Positions 10,896 through 21,825 of a stretch of 64,000 nucleotides of DNA are shown here, piece after piece. The notes below the pieces were generated by a model. The model did no database searches. It was not told where the DNA came from and saw only the letters and a list, made by a program, of their open reading frames with translations. The stretch spans positions 1,382,489 through 1,446,488 of the forward strand of contig NW_020653855.1 of NCBI RefSeq assembly GCF_003589595.1, in the 5' to 3' direction. Made by a program: the position numbers and the translations under genes. The stretch comes from Hyposmocoma kahamanoa (taxonomy: Eukaryota > Arthropoda > Insecta > Lepidoptera > Cosmopterigidae). Each line of letters begins with the position of its first letter. Position 1 is the stretch's first letter.

Positions 10896-13796
10896 TTATT
10901 GCCTTCTAAACTGGGGGTGATCCTTCAATATGTTTAGAAATTGAGTGCGGTTTAAATGGAAGATGTCCACGTCTCTAAATCTATCCTCATAAGTGCGCAC
11001 TATTCTTTGCAAAACAGAGTGTTTTGCGTAATTCGAACGGGCTAAGGTCGTACACAAGGAGTGCATATGCCTCGTGCGTTTTGGACAGGCACACAGACCA
11101 ATGCAAGCCGTTAATTCAGGACAATCCAATACGGAGTTAACCACGTCATATAGAAACTTCATGTCAGACAACAGACGTCTAACTTCGAGAGAATCTAGCT
11201 GATAGAAGTTAAGTCTGTCGAAGTAACCATCTTCCCTTTTGAGGCGGTAGTGCAATCTACGTGTGAAACAACGCTGCACGGACTCTAACTGGGCTATATG
11301 AGTCACATAAGACGGAGACCATATAGGGGCTGCGTACTCCATCACGCTCCTGACATAAGCAAAATACAGCTTTTTTAAAGATTCAATTCTTCGAAAAGAT
11401 TTAGCACTTCTATGAAGAAATCCTAGCATTCTGTAAGATTTCTGAGCAATGAAGTCGAAATGCGATGTATACAAAAGCTTATAATCTAGTATTACACCCA
11501 GATCGCGGACGAGTTCGACTCTAGGAATACAGGTATCATTGAGATGGTATTTGTGAGACAGAAAAATACGCTTCCGGGTGAACGTGATAACTTGGCATTT
11601 TTTGACATTCAGATCAAGACGATTCAGTCTACAATAGTCCGTTAATCTGTCGAGGTCCGCCTGAAGCCTTTCGCAATCAGCTGCACAACCAATTGGCATA
11701 AAGATTTTATTGTCGTCGGCATACATTAAAACATTTGAATACTTAAAACATGTCTCAATGTCGTACAAGTATATGTTGAAAAGTAAAGGACCTAAATGAG
11801 ACCCCTGCGGTACGCCCGATGGGACGGATTCCATATTCGATTTGAAAGCGCCAATCCTAACAGCCTGCGATCGATTCCGTATATAAGACTCAAGCCACCT
11901 CAGCAAATCCCCGTGCACACCGATATTATTTAGTTTAGATATTAAAATGTCATGATCGATGCGATCAAAACATTTTGAATAGTCGGTGTACACAGTGTCG
12001 ACCTGGCCACCTCTGTCCATGTGCTGAGTAATAAAATTTGTGAAAACAGCAAGATTAGATACAGTCGATCTTCTGCGCATGAAACCGTGTTGAGAAATTG
12101 GAATATAGACTGCGGCCACCGGATATAATTGGTCATGAACGATTGACTCGAAAACCTTACCAAAAACTGACAATATCGACACGGGTCTATAATTCTCGAC
12201 GTTCTGTCTTGAGCCGCTTTTATGAATCGGAGTGATGTAAGCCTCCTTCCATATGGTGGGGTAAACTCCCTCGCTCATTGACCGCCGAAAAATTGATGTC
12301 AGAGGAGTTGCAAGCTCCTTCGCACACTGTTTCGCAAAAAATGAAGGAATACCATCACTCCCAGCACCCTTGTTACGATCCAGTTTACGTAAATATTTGA
12401 AAACTAAATCTTGTGTAATTTGAATAGAGTTGATTGTATTAATTAAATTAGATGGAGCCATAGCGAGGGAAGGACGATGAGTAGTGTTAGAGCCTCTATA
12501 AACGGAAAAAAAATATTCTAAAAAGGCATTACATATATCAGAGCCTCCACATGTCACGCGATCACCATGGGTCACATGAACGGGAATGCCCTTGTCCCTA
12601 CGCAATGACCTAGTATATGACCAAAAGTGCTTTGGGTTGGTAGTAATTGCCGTTTCACAGCCATCGATATAACGTATCCAACACTCCTGTTGAACTGTCT
12701 TCTGACGTTGCCTGAGCAAGGAGAAAGCATCATAGTCCAGTTTGTTTCCGTATTTCTTCCATGCCTTATGGTACTTGGATTTTTCTTTAATAATATTAAT
12801 TAGAGGCTTAGAAAACCATATCGGATAACCACAACCGTCGCTTAAGAAGCTAGGTACCTCCTCCTTAATAACTCTCCGCAGCTCTGTTAAAAAGGATAAG
12901 ACAGTATCATCTATTCCATCGCTATTGAGTTTGTTGGCCCAATCTACGGTAGCCAACCGACTCCGTATAACGTCATAATTAGCCCTCTTAAATTTATAAA
13001 CTCTTATTTTTGGGTCCCTTAACGTTTTATATAAAATTATATTTGGCATTTCCAAGTCGATAGCTGGATGATGAGGCATGTCCTCACGAGTTAAGGGGTG
13101 AGTACAGCGGGACGTCGCTACCTCCAGAGTACCAAAAACAAGGTCGAGATAACGACTGTTGCCGTTTATTACGGTATTATACTGTTCTAAATTAAAACTG
13201 GAGAGGGTTTGCAACAAATCACGCTGGTACTCATTAGTTACATTGAGTGGAAAAAGAGGTGGCAGATTACTGGAGCCAACATGCCATTCTACATATGGAA
13301 AATTAAAATCCCCCATCAAAAGATAATCAGCATTACTGTTTTTATCCATAAATTCTCTCAAGAAATCAGTCAAGTTAGCCACTTGTGCGTCGTGAGAAGC
13401 ACCGGAACCGGGGAGGTAAACGCAGATGATATGTAGGTCGCGCGCCGCTCGCATTACGTGAGCACGTATTATAATATGAACCATATCGTACGGGGCATCA
13501 ATAGGCGCAGCGAGAGCACGCGCACCGAGTGTTCGACGAGTTAACAGCATGACGCCTCCGCCCACCGAACGCACCCCGCCACCCGCACCGCGCCGCGCTA
13601 AACCGCCGCGCACCGGCCGATCCCGTCTATGCACGTCATATCGGCAATCGCTTACCTCTGAATCCATGAAAGAGTCCAGCAGCCAAGTTTCACACAATGC
13701 CACTACATCATAATTATGAAGGAGAAGCCCCTGGGTGAAGTCTGCCAGTTTACCGCGAATGCTGCGCGCGTTTTGGAGATATAGTTTAAAAGTCAT
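10896..13796 (-). CDS. ORF2: endonuclease / reverse transcriptase polyprotein
   Basis: This 966-residue open frame encodes the enzymes that nick the target and copy the element RNA (target-primed reverse transcription). The N-terminal apurinic-type endonuclease shows QNARS at residues 8-12, CETWL near 35 and GDFNFPYVEW further on. The central reverse transcriptase has NYRPVSILSVFGKVFE, YTDYSKCFDRIDHD (first catalytic Asp), SGVPQGSHLGPLLFN and MYADDNK, with the paired Asp of the active site. The C-terminal part (RCFTRRLHYRL, then Cys/His-containing sequence) is normal for the family. No stop or frameshift is seen, so this copy may be active or was until recently. The start MTFKLYLQNARS fits the usual start of the endonuclease domain. 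Confidence 0.92.
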   Translation of the reverse strand: MTFKLYLQNARSIRGKLADFTQGLLLHNYDVVALCETWLLDSFMDSEVSDCRYDVHRRDRPVRGGLARRGAGGGVRSVGGGVMLLTRRTLGARALAAPIDAPYDMVHIIIRAHVMRAARDLHIICVYLPGSGASHDAQVANLTDFLREFMDKNSNADYLLMGDFNFPYVEWHVGSSNLPPLFPLNVTNEYQRDLLQTLSSFNLEQYNTVINGNSRYLDLVFGTLEVATSRCTHPLTREDMPHHPAIDLEMPNIILYKTLRDPKIRVYKFKRANYDVIRSRLATVDWANKLNSDGIDDTVLSFLTELRRVIKEEVPSFLSDGCGYPIWFSKPLINIIKEKSKYHKAWKKYGNKLDYDAFSLLRQRQKTVQQECWIRYIDGCETAITTNPKHFWSYTRSLRRDKGIPVHVTHGDRVTCGGSDICNAFLEYFFSVYRGSNTTHRPSLAMAPSNLINTINSIQITQDLVFKYLRKLDRNKGAGSDGIPSFFAKQCAKELATPLTSIFRRSMSEGVYPTIWKEAYITPIHKSGSRQNVENYRPVSILSVFGKVFESIVHDQLYPVAAVYIPISQHGFMRRRSTVSNLAVFTNFITQHMDRGGQVDTVYTDYSKCFDRIDHDILISKLNNIGVHGDLLRWLESYIRNRSQAVRIGAFKSNMESVPSGVPQGSHLGPLLFNIYLYDIETCFKYSNVLMYADDNKIFMPIGCAADCERLQADLDRLTDYCRLNRLDLNVKKCQVITFTRKRIFLSHKYHLNDTCIPRVELVRDLGVILDYKLLYTSHFDFIAQKSYRMLGFLHRSAKSFRRIESLKKLYFAYVRSVMEYAAPIWSPSYVTHIAQLESVQRCFTRRLHYRLKREDGYFDRLNFYQLDSLEVRRLLSDMKFLYDVVNSVLDCPELTACIGLCACPKRTRHMHSLCTTLARSNYAKHSVLQRIVRTYEDRFRDVDIFHLNRTQFLNILKDHPQFRRQ

Positions 13797-14027
13797 TATA
13801 AATTAGTAATACACGCAATATGTAATAAAAATTACGCGCGCAGCAGTCACGATATGAGGCAGCTTTTAATTGTAATAGTGTTGACAGAGCAGTATGTGTG
13901 TGGGTGTAACTGCTGTGTGAGGTTTGTGAGTGTGTGAAATGTGTGTATGATTGTAGCAAATACAAATAGAATTTAAGAAGCATGTTTCGAAATACAAAAA
14001 TACCTGCGGAAATCTCAAAACAATACA

Positions 14028-15188
14028 TCACTTTTTTAAACTGTCCAATTGTTCTAATTTGAATATACGAATAGCGGGCGCCTTGTAGTGTTGACGTACA
14101 TAAATTTTTGCATTTCGAGTCCAGACGTTCTGAAACCCCAACTCCTTACATTTGATCTTGGTAGCCTTTAGTAAAGCTTTGTTGGTAGAAGTTAGGTGTT
14201 CATTTATATAAATAGGCTTTCCATCTCCCGGTAGCCCTATATCTGTGGATACTAAGCCGCGCCTCTTCCGCACCGCGCTCAGGAGGCTATCTCGTAGGTA
14301 GATCGACTTGAATTTAACAATTACGGTCCTTGGCAATCCCTTGGTATTTACACGGGAAGGAAGTCGTGTAGCATAATCAATATCCTCTTCAGCCAACTTA
14401 ACCCCGACCACAGACGCAATCTTACACATCATTGGTGCTAACGCCTCAGTTTTCTTTTCAGCAATCCCGAAAATTTCAAGATTATTAATTCGTGCCCGCT
14501 GTTCGACATCGTTCAGATTCAGCTGTACGGCATCGAGATCCGATAATTTTGATCTCAGGAGTTTATTATCGTTTTCAATGGTGGTCATTTTTGTTTGTAA
14601 GGCTGAAAATTCCTGTGATAAATTAGTAATGACTTCACTATTTGAGTTATGTTCCGTTTTTATGTTATTAAGTGTCAGAACCAACGATTCCATCCTCTTG
14701 TCAAATAGATCATGCTGTCGATTTATTCGTTGCACCGATTCCTCAAAAACATTCAATTTATCTGAAAACTCATTCAGAATATCCTTTTTAATAGACTCTA
14801 ATTTTGAGTCGAAATATTTTCTTAATTCCAACAATTGACCCGTGATATCCAATTGTGGGGTAGGTGAAGAGAGAGCAGTGGTCTTCGCTTTGTTAGCGTG
14901 CTTCGTACCGCCGCGAGACATGTTAACATTACAAATGCCGTCCTTTGAATAGGTATTATTCTGTGTACCGGTAGTACACGCGCGCACGGGGGTGGACGAA
15001 TTGTCGCCCTTGGGAAGCGAACATACACATGAAGGGCACACCCACAAGTTCTTCTTTTCTTCGCCGAGACCCTCAAAATATTCTCTTGTCATATTTATGC
15101 AAAGTACGTCAAAAGTTTCTGTGCATTTGCTACATTTCAAATAGTACCGGTCCTTTATTTTGCCCTTACAGCCTGCGCAATCTAGAGA
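14028..15188 (-). CDS. ORF1: PHD-finger / coiled-coil RNA-binding protein, 5' truncated
   Basis: This is the nucleic-acid-binding chaperone of the element above. The N-terminus has a PHD-type zinc finger: CAGC, then CSKC, a later Cys, and WVCPSC. The middle (about residues 110-220) is a heptad-like coiled coil (LRKYFDSKLESIKKDILNE and following), used for trimer formation in such proteins. The C-terminal part (ARINNLEIFGI, PRTVIVKFKS, IYINEHLTSTNKAL, VWTRNAKIYVR) resembles the FP25K-like domain common in insect transposon ORF1 proteins. No ATG precedes the finger, and an in-frame TAA stands at 15189-15191, so a few N-terminal residues are lost or encoded differently. ORF2 follows after 231 bases. 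Confidence 0.85.
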   Translation of the reverse strand, partial: SLDCAGCKGKIKDRYYLKCSKCTETFDVLCINMTREYFEGLGEEKKNLWVCPSCVCSLPKGDNSSTPVRACTTGTQNNTYSKDGICNVNMSRGGTKHANKAKTTALSSPTPQLDITGQLLELRKYFDSKLESIKKDILNEFSDKLNVFEESVQRINRQHDLFDKRMESLVLTLNNIKTEHNSNSEVITNLSQEFSALQTKMTTIENDNKLLRSKLSDLDAVQLNLNDVEQRARINNLEIFGIAEKKTEALAPMMCKIASVVGVKLAEEDIDYATRLPSRVNTKGLPRTVIVKFKSIYLRDSLLSAVRKRRGLVSTDIGLPGDGKPIYINEHLTSTNKALLKATKIKCKELGFQNVWTRNAKIYVRQHYKAPAIRIFKLEQLDSLKK

Positions 15189-15419
15189 TTAATGCGAAAT
15201 GCGGATCTAGAGATTAAGACCTTCGTTAAAACCACTCATGCCTGAACAAGGCTCTTGGACACAATCCATAAATAATACACAGGGTATATGTAAAATACGT
15301 ACAATGTCGCTGGACTGTATTACTAACGTCATAAACACAACTTTCGCATTTTTACTTTCATACAAAAAAAAAAATTAAGTTTAAGTGTATCACTCTGAAC
15401 CATAGGTTCCCAAACTTTT

Positions 15420-15600
15420 TGGCTCACTGCCACGCAGAGGACCCGGGTTCGATTCCCGTAACGGGAGAAATATTTGTAGAGAAGAGAGAAATAAATGTAG
15501 GCCACATTTATTTCTCTCCTGTGTTGGGTGTAATTTGTGGTTCTCTATGTGTGTATTCACGGCACCCGCGATACAGAATTTCTCTAGTAGCTACTGCTAC
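15420..15600 (+). repeat. tRNA-derived SINE, family E
   Basis: B box GGGTTCGATTCC, then the family tail ('gtaatttgtggttctctatg', 'cggcacccgcgatacag'). A direct duplication of an 'agagaaat' motif is inserted in the tail. Confidence 0.75.
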
Positions 15601-15649
15601 TAAAAATAATAAAATAAAGTATTATCATGTTTAAATAGATAATTCAGGT

Positions 15650-15745
15650 ATCAACGCCCTCCAATTGCTTCTGAGGCCGCTACCCCCCTGGGACTCTGCA
15701 GCGCCCTCTGGGGGGCGTTATGAACCACTTTGGGAAACTATAAAC
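15650..15745 (+). repeat. Small repeat shared with 42105-42205
   Basis: 'caacgccctccaattgcttc' and 'accactttgggaaactat' recur at 42105-42205 downstream of another family E SINE. Both copies lie downstream of a family E SINE, so they may be one longer composite repeat. Confidence 0.5.
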
Positions 15746-15854
15746 TATAAACTCTCAACATTCATAACTCTGTGTGGTAGTGGGGGTCCTTAAAAGTCTA
15801 CTTTTGGTAAATTTATTGTTTTATAAAAAGTCGTGGAACATGGAAAGTCATGGA

Positions 15855-15960
15855 GTCCATCGTCACACATTTAAGAGTCGATCTCGTACTATACGGTTTC
15901 AGAAGAGCTTTCTCCCACGTATAATTGGGGTGTGGAATAACAACACACTCAAGTTGTTTA
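15855..15960 (+). pseudogene. Non-LTR reverse transcriptase C-terminal scrap
   Basis: Translation gives HTFKSRSRTIRFQKSFLPR and IGVWNN, the familiar end motif of jockey/RTE-like polyproteins (RT-R-F--SFLPR---WN). It is too short to place further. Confidence 0.6.
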
Positions 15961-16373
15961 TGATGTTAGTACTATAGTCCTGCGAGGTTGTTAGTATTTT
16001 AAAAATAACCCTTATTGTCTGCATCGATAGTACCTGAGATTCGTGTAAAATTGATTAGCACCTTTATTTATTAGGATAACGTTGAAAATAGCTTAAGTGC
16101 CGCCTCGTTTGTGTTGCCAATAGAAAAAATTGCGTTCTAGATGACTGTCACGATATCCGGTTTCGCTTGATCCAGTCAATAATATCATTCTGAAGGCGTT
16201 GTAAAGTAGCTCAAGGATATATGTAGGAATTGGTAATTAAATTGCACCTTTACTGTGTCGGTCAATAGCCTTAGATGTTCCACTATGCGAAGCGTTATGC
16301 TTCTACTGTTATTTAGGTAGAGCCAAGGATTGGACCGTCCTTGCCGTGTTCAATATTTCCCAAATAATACAAC

Positions 16374-17171
16374 CTTTATGTAGGAAATGACATATTTTTC
16401 CGGATTTAAATCGCGTATATTTGTTTTTTCAAACAAACCGACGTTTCGGGCCCTTTACAGGTCCCATGGTCACGGTTGACTGAGGTGGTACAGTCTTCAA
16501 CCAGTTATGTCTAATATTGATGCAAACCACCCTATTTTTTCACTATGGTTACAGTAGTTATTAATTAAATACCTCATTTTTAATTTTACAAAGAAAACAT
16601 TCCAATTTACGCTATATTAAGTTTTACAAAATTATTTTATTGAATGAATTTTTATTAAGTTCAATTTATTATTAATTATCAATAGAAATTAGAATAAACT
16701 AAGACATATTAATTAGCACTGCAGTCTTATGTCTGTTTGGGATTTTTCATTAGAGGAAATACTGGATCCCAAAGTGGTGGTACGGAGAAACCATCTTCCC
16801 TGTTGAAATTAGGATGTTTTTTAATTTCATTGGCCTCTCGCAGCATCCTGGGTAGATAACGGGCTTCTTTTGCAAGGACCTGGTGTTTGTCAAACTTCAT
16901 TGAATGTGTAGGTTTATCCATGACATGCTTGCAGACTGCAGACTTGTTTACGCGACGGTGTTTGACATCAGCTATATGTTCTTTGACGCAGGTACAAATA
17001 CTTCGCTTTGTTTATCCAATATAAGAGAGACCGCACTCACAGTCAAGCTTGTAAACTCCTGCATCCTGTAAGGGGATGTTCACGGGTCTCAGGAACTGAG
17101 AAATCTTTAAATCCGGAAAAATAGTTTCATTTCCTATGTGTAACAATCGCGAAAACCTAAGAACTCGATAC
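16374..17171 (-). mobile_element. Penelope-like element remnant with GIY-YIG endonuclease
   Basis: On the minus strand, about 17060 to 16727 reads CGLSYIG, a stop, TKRSICTCVKEHIADVKH, then ARYLPRMLREANEIKKHPNF: the GIY-YIG nuclease domain found at the C-terminus of Penelope-like retroelements. The stop codon within SYIG-TKR shows it is dead. Downstream (16565 to 16374) lies a terminal segment with GGGCCCGAAACGTCGGTTTG and AAATCCGGAAAAATA. A further terminal piece in opposite orientation is at 17105-17171. The reverse transcriptase part is missing. Confidence 0.8.
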
Positions 17172-17174
17172 TAC

Positions 17175-17800
17175 CTTTATATTTTTGGAGTCGGAGTGAA
17201 TACGCATCTAGGGCTTGCAATATTCGAACATTCGATTTTTAATTCGGAGAAATTAGAATAATTCAAATAATCCGGGATATATAAATAAAGCACAAAATAC
17301 TATAGAATCTGTTTTATTATTAGTCTTAAAAAATAAAAAGTTTACTAATTGTTTCATATTAATGCCATAAATCACAATAAACCTTTCAATAATCAACATA
17401 AAAATTGTAATCAACAAAGAAAGCAAATGCTTTATAGCATATACAGGAATAACGCGGAATATTATCATAATTAACGAACGGGTTACGTTATCAGTCAATC
17501 GTTTCATTTTCTAAAGCACACCTGAACTGAGTACTTGAAACTACTGGGAATAAACGAAGCTGATTGCCCATGTGTTTTGTAGATGGAAAAATTCTTTCAC
17601 ACTCCACACTAGTTGGTGGTATACTTGGACAAATTCATAGGCTTGGCCGAGGTTTCCGAGTGGCGCCAAGTGACTATTGGGCATCGTCTTTAGTATAAGA
17701 AAAATAATTCGAATATTCGAAGTATTCGAATTGCAAGCCTTACGCGTATCTTCTTTTTTTATATATATGTAATAGACACACGCTTGGCTACAATCTCACC
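17175..17800. other. AT-rich intergenic stretch
   Basis: No gene seen. The minus-strand ORF at 17253-17507 is rich in Ile, Leu and Phe with no recognisable domain and is probably chance. Confidence 0.4.
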
Positions 17801-17805
17801 AGATG

Positions 17806-18140
17806 TTAAGCGACGATGTGACCGACGATGAGACGCGTTTGCCTAAAAAAATGCCTATTCACTCTAGCCTTGAATAGCCCCAAATTGTACTTTTCGGGAA
17901 ATACAGATGCCAGTAGGGCATTTCTTTCCTTTGACGTACGCATCAGAAAGGCGGAAGCAAAGCGCTTTGTGCGAATAGGTGGAATATCAACGACACAAGA
18001 ATAGAGTGCTCCGGACCTTTTAGTCGACCGAAGGAGGTACGGTGAGGGTGGAACTAAATGGAAAAGTTCCTGCGCACACTCCCCGAAATGTATCCAATAG
18101 AAAACCGACAAGCATGCTCTGTCTCGGATCCGCTATATTG
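17806..18140 (-). pseudogene. Non-LTR reverse transcriptase C-terminal fragment
   Basis: The frame reads HFGECAQELFHLVPPSPY, then IRTKRFASAFLMRTSKERN and VFPEKYNLGLFKARVNRHF. This is the standard tail of a jockey/RTE-like polyprotein (HGEC--ELF-L-P; the SFLPR--WN--P motif; VFP--Y-L--FK). No polymerase core is present. Confidence 0.8.
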
Positions 18141-18274
18141 GAAAATTTTTGATCCCGGTAGAACCTGACCAGGGTCCTTCACAAGTTTTGTTCGAAAGCC
18201 ACGTACTCATCTTTGACGCTTTGATCGGGTCGTTTATCACGGAGACTAGACTGACTCGGATGTTGAATGTTGCG

Positions 18275-18485
18275 CTGTAACTATAGTGAAAAAATAGGGT
18301 GGTTTGCATCAATATTAGACATAACTGGTTGAAGACTGTACCCACCTCAGTCAACCGTGACCACGGGACCTGTAAAGGACCCGAAACGTCGGTTTGTTTG
18401 AAAAAACAAATATACGCGATTTAAATCCGGAAAAATAGTTTCATTTCCTATGTGTAACAATCGCGAAAACCTAAGAACTCGATAA
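18275..18485 (+). repeat. Penelope-like terminal repeat, inverted relative to 16374-16565
   Basis: It contains 'ggtttgcatcaatattagac', 'cccgaaacgtcggtttgttt' and 'cgcgaaaacctaagaactcg'. It is the reverse complement of 16374-16565, 1.7 kb away, with an additional end shared with 17105-17171. Confidence 0.75.
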
Positions 18486-18564
18486 TTTCAATATTTCTGG
18501 CGAGGCTAAACAGTTCGGTGGCACTTGCAATCCCAGTCCACTCGCAGGTTCCGTAGCTACGACT

Positions 18565-18645
18565 TCCTACAACTGTTATGGATAGGCGTGTCCTTTACCA
18601 CTAGGTGCACGACTTGTTCGACCCGATTTGGTGTTATTAAAAAAA
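18565..18645 (-). repeat. Interspersed repeat family A fragment
   Basis: Only the terminal part ('ataggcgtgtcctttaccac', 'gcacgacttgttcgacccg') is present. Confidence 0.55.
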
Positions 18646-19261
18646 AATTAAAACTTGGTATGTGGTTCTGGAAAACCTATGTTTTACTGTGCAAGAAAAA
18701 TGCCATCACTCAGATTATATTATTTAACTATTGCTCAATTTTTATTCGTATTATTATATCTAGGAAACTTGCGTTTATTCAGGGCAATGCCGTGACGTAT
18801 TTTCTGCGCAAACTATGGTATTGTACCAATGTTGCTCAAAAACTTACTTTACAATTCACTGAAACACCATTGCAAATTTGAAAAATTTTAACAATAGCAA
18901 TTTTAAAATAATCGCATAAGACGGTTCATCCTAAAGTGGTCACAGTAAAACGTGGCATAACGTAATTTGCACCCATCTATCATGTTACCTTGTGAAACTG
19001 ATAATTGATCTCAAAATTTCCACGCTCATTTGACGTATAGGCTGTTGCTTGTACGCCTTTGTCTATGCGACAGTGTGTTGTTAAAAATAAATTACAGAAT
19101 GTTCTTTATTTGAAAAACGATAACATTTAGACCGAAGTTCCTTATTGTGAAGTGATTTTCAAAACGTTCTATATTCAAAATGCCTTAAGTGTTGCTGTGT
19201 TTTAAAAATATAGGTATATTTAGAAGATTTTTATTGTTTTTGTGGTGTGTTCATACGTTTT

Positions 19262-19576
19262 ATGGCAAAAAGTTTAGAAGAGATTTTAATTTTCAAAAAA
19301 ACTGCTTTACGTTATTTATTGGCTAGAGAATCAAGACTTTTAGCCTTGGGGAAGAAACCAGTTAACAGAAAAATTGCTAATTTTATCAAAAATCATGAAG
19401 ATACCACTGTTTGGACTAGTTTTCTCGATTCTCTAAATGAAGATTTGACAAGAAATATAAATGTATTCGAGTGGAAGATGCGACAAGAAAGTGTGAAAGA
19501 AAATACTCCTAGACTTTTTAGACTTAATTCTGAGTCTAGGGATTACTTGAAGCAGCATCGAATTCCTTTATGGTAA
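19262..19576 (+). CDS. Unrecognised small coding-like ORF
   Basis: I do not recognise this protein of about 104 residues, starting MAKSLEEILIFKKTALRYLL (an ATG five codons upstream is also possible). It is Lys/Arg/Glu-rich, mostly helical in character, with no signal peptide, membrane segment or Cys pattern, and ends RDYLKQHRIPLW. Unlike the chance ORFs around it, it has a balanced composition. The last codons overlap a good splice donor (TTTATG/GTAAGC at about 19573), so it may be one exon of a larger gene or transposon protein. No partner exon was found. A family A repeat begins 280 bases downstream. Function unknown. Confidence 0.4.
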   Translation: MAKSLEEILIFKKTALRYLLARESRLLALGKKPVNRKIANFIKNHEDTTVWTSFLDSLNEDLTRNINVFEWKMRQESVKENTPRLFRLNSESRDYLKQHRIPLW

Positions 19577-19854
19577 GCATCAATTGTGCCGTACAGCCTA
19601 ATAGGTAGTGGTAGCCTAATTGTTTGTGGGTCCAAATGTAATTTTAAATTTACCATAAACTTTTCGACGTAGCAAAACATCGCTATGGAACCTACACTTC
19701 GAAGAAGGTTCACGACCCACGGAAATCGTGCGAAGTCCCCAACCCGCATTGGATCAGACTGCGGACTATGGCCTAACCCCTTGCCTGAGAGTTGACCCGT
19801 ATTTGGCAGAGACTTACAGAGTAATGCTTGTCATCGTGGTGAAAAGTTTTTTTT

Positions 19855-20120
19855 ATGATACTAAAAGACGGGACGAACAAGTCGGGCGCCTGGTGGAACG
19901 CGACACACGTGTTCATAACAGTTGCAATGCCACTCAGAGCTTTAAATCGCAAAGATCTGAGGTGCACTCCCACTGCGCCCGTCACATGTCAAGTCCCATG
20001 TCAGCCAGCCTTCAAAACTGCAACACAGTAATGCTGGCATTACTGCTTGGCGGCAGAAATAGGTAAGGTGGCAGTACTACCCTGGACGAACTCTTTCACA
20101 AGGACCTCTACTGCTACTAC
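19855..20120 (+). repeat. Interspersed repeat family A, full-length copy
   Basis: It runs from 'gacgggacgaacaagtcggg' through 'ctcagagctttaaatcgcaa' to 'ctctactgctact'. It is the best reference copy for the family (about 265 bases, non-coding). Confidence 0.75.
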
Positions 20121-21684
20121 TTTAGGTCATACCAATGCAACCAGAGCATTAACAAGTGCATACTTGTCTAATTAACAGAAACAGATTCGTCAGCAACACA
20201 CAGCACACAAATAGTCGGTAAGGTTTGTTATTAAATTCAATTAATCACTAGCATCTGATTTTAAGTCATCTCCTGCTTAGTGACGTTATATTGCGCTGTT
20301 TCTCTCGCTGTGGCCAAACCACCCTTTGCCGTTAGTTGAGTCTTCTTGACTGGCAGTGAGAAAATTATTCGCAGTACACATTGCACGACGTGTACTACTA
20401 CCACTTCATTTTCAACTTCCGTTTGTCTTGCACTGATAAACAAGTCTGCGAGATTCTTGCGCCTCGCAGTTACGTGCTGTCAGCACTTCGGCGTTTTCGT
20501 CCACGATTTTGAGTAGTCCACACTCCCACTGCGCCCGCTACCCTGAGACATACATATGTTGCCAAGTCCCATGTGCCTGTAATTTTAAAAATTGTCAAGA
20601 TTTGCTAATCGGAGTAAGGTACTCGCCGATTTTTGCCAAGGATGACCGCTTTATGCCCAGCATTCTTGCCGGGTCCGGCGTAATGTATCGAATAGCTTCA
20701 TATAAATTGTACAGCCACAAGACTTTCCGGCAGCTTTACCAACCCGGCAAATTCGCCGAGAGTCTCAACAATTTTTTGGCATTTCGGGATTCGAGACTGA
20801 TGTTTTCAGTCTCGGGAATATCGAGACTTTTTGAACTTAAATTACTTAATTAAAAAGTATTAAATAAGTATTAAATATCTACTAATACAACAGTATTTTT
20901 TTATTCTTGTTACATGGACATGGCAACGCTATAGAGTGGAGCTTAGTATAACATGTGGAGATTTGTAACAAAATCAGGATCTCTGTATATGAAACTGTAT
21001 TAAACGCCCTTTATTTAAAAATTCACACCATAAAAATTGAGTTATAATAAAGAACGTGTTTTGACTGTTCAAATGTTTAGCCTATAAATATGGAAACCTA
21101 CATTTGAAATAGTCTAGAAAGTTTTTCCGGGATTTTCAGACCGCACCGAATCACAATTTTTTTTCCGGGACGCCGAATTGCAGCTGAATTGACAGCCCTA
21201 CTCCTAATATTAATGCAAACCATCCTGGTGGTTTTGTCTATATTATATACATAACTGCGTAGGCATAGTGGGAACGAGGCTTTATTATGAACCTCATCCT
21301 TTTTGAAGTCGGTTAAAAGTTTCATAATCAAATCCTGTACTGTATATGATTCACTGAAGCATAAAAATCCAATGACAGATCCCAGTGATACATCAAAAGT
21401 GACGAAATTGATATCTAATCGGTTATCTAAGTGTCAGTACTTCTTTTGAAGTGGCATATTGTAGTAGTGAGTGTAGTACGTCCCGCAACATTGTTGAGTG
21501 ATTTATTGGAAATTGTGGGTGAGTTTTTGGAATAACCATTTTGATCCTCCAAAGAACACTACGCTTGTATAATTTTTGGATGCTTTATTTATTTTTTCAC
21601 AAAATTCGTTTTTTTTATGTTTTGTATTTTGTTTTTTCTTTCTTAATTTTTTTTTACGAAATTCGAGGAGGATCATATTAGTAA
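20121..21684. other. Intergenic, no gene recognised
   Basis: A short family A piece lies at 20515-20590 and a reverse family B end at 21290-21320 ('ctttttgaagtcggttaaaa'). The ORF at 20509-20853 shows no domain I know. Otherwise AT-rich. Confidence 0.4.
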
Positions 21685-21825
21685 ATAAATATGGCTGTCC
21701 ATAGCAGTTGCAGTGCCACTCAGAGCTTTAAATCGCAAAGATCTGAGGGGCACTGCCGCTGCCGGCACATTGGCGGCAGTACTTCCCTAGACGAACTCTT
21801 TCACAAGGAACTCTACTGCTACTAA
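21685..21825 (+). repeat. Interspersed repeat family A with internal deletion
   Basis: The 5' half ('cagttgcagtgccactcaga') is joined directly to the 3' end ('tggcggcagtacttccctag'), with about 100 bases missing. Confidence 0.7.

Larger units (their letters stand above)
10525..15188 (-). mobile_element. Near-intact non-LTR retrotransposon (CR1/jockey group)
   Basis: On the minus strand the order is ORF1 (14028-15188), a 231-base spacer, ORF2 (10896-13796), a 3' UTR with a TG microsatellite at about 10838-10872, and a tandem AAAT-type tail at 10528-10570. The PHD finger of ORF1 and the short-repeat 3' end point to the CR1 clade (Zenon-like elements of Lepidoptera), though jockey cannot be excluded. 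The 5' end stops just inside ORF1, since an in-frame TAA lies directly upstream and no ATG is seen. Both ORFs are otherwise open, suggesting recent insertion. Confidence 0.85.
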
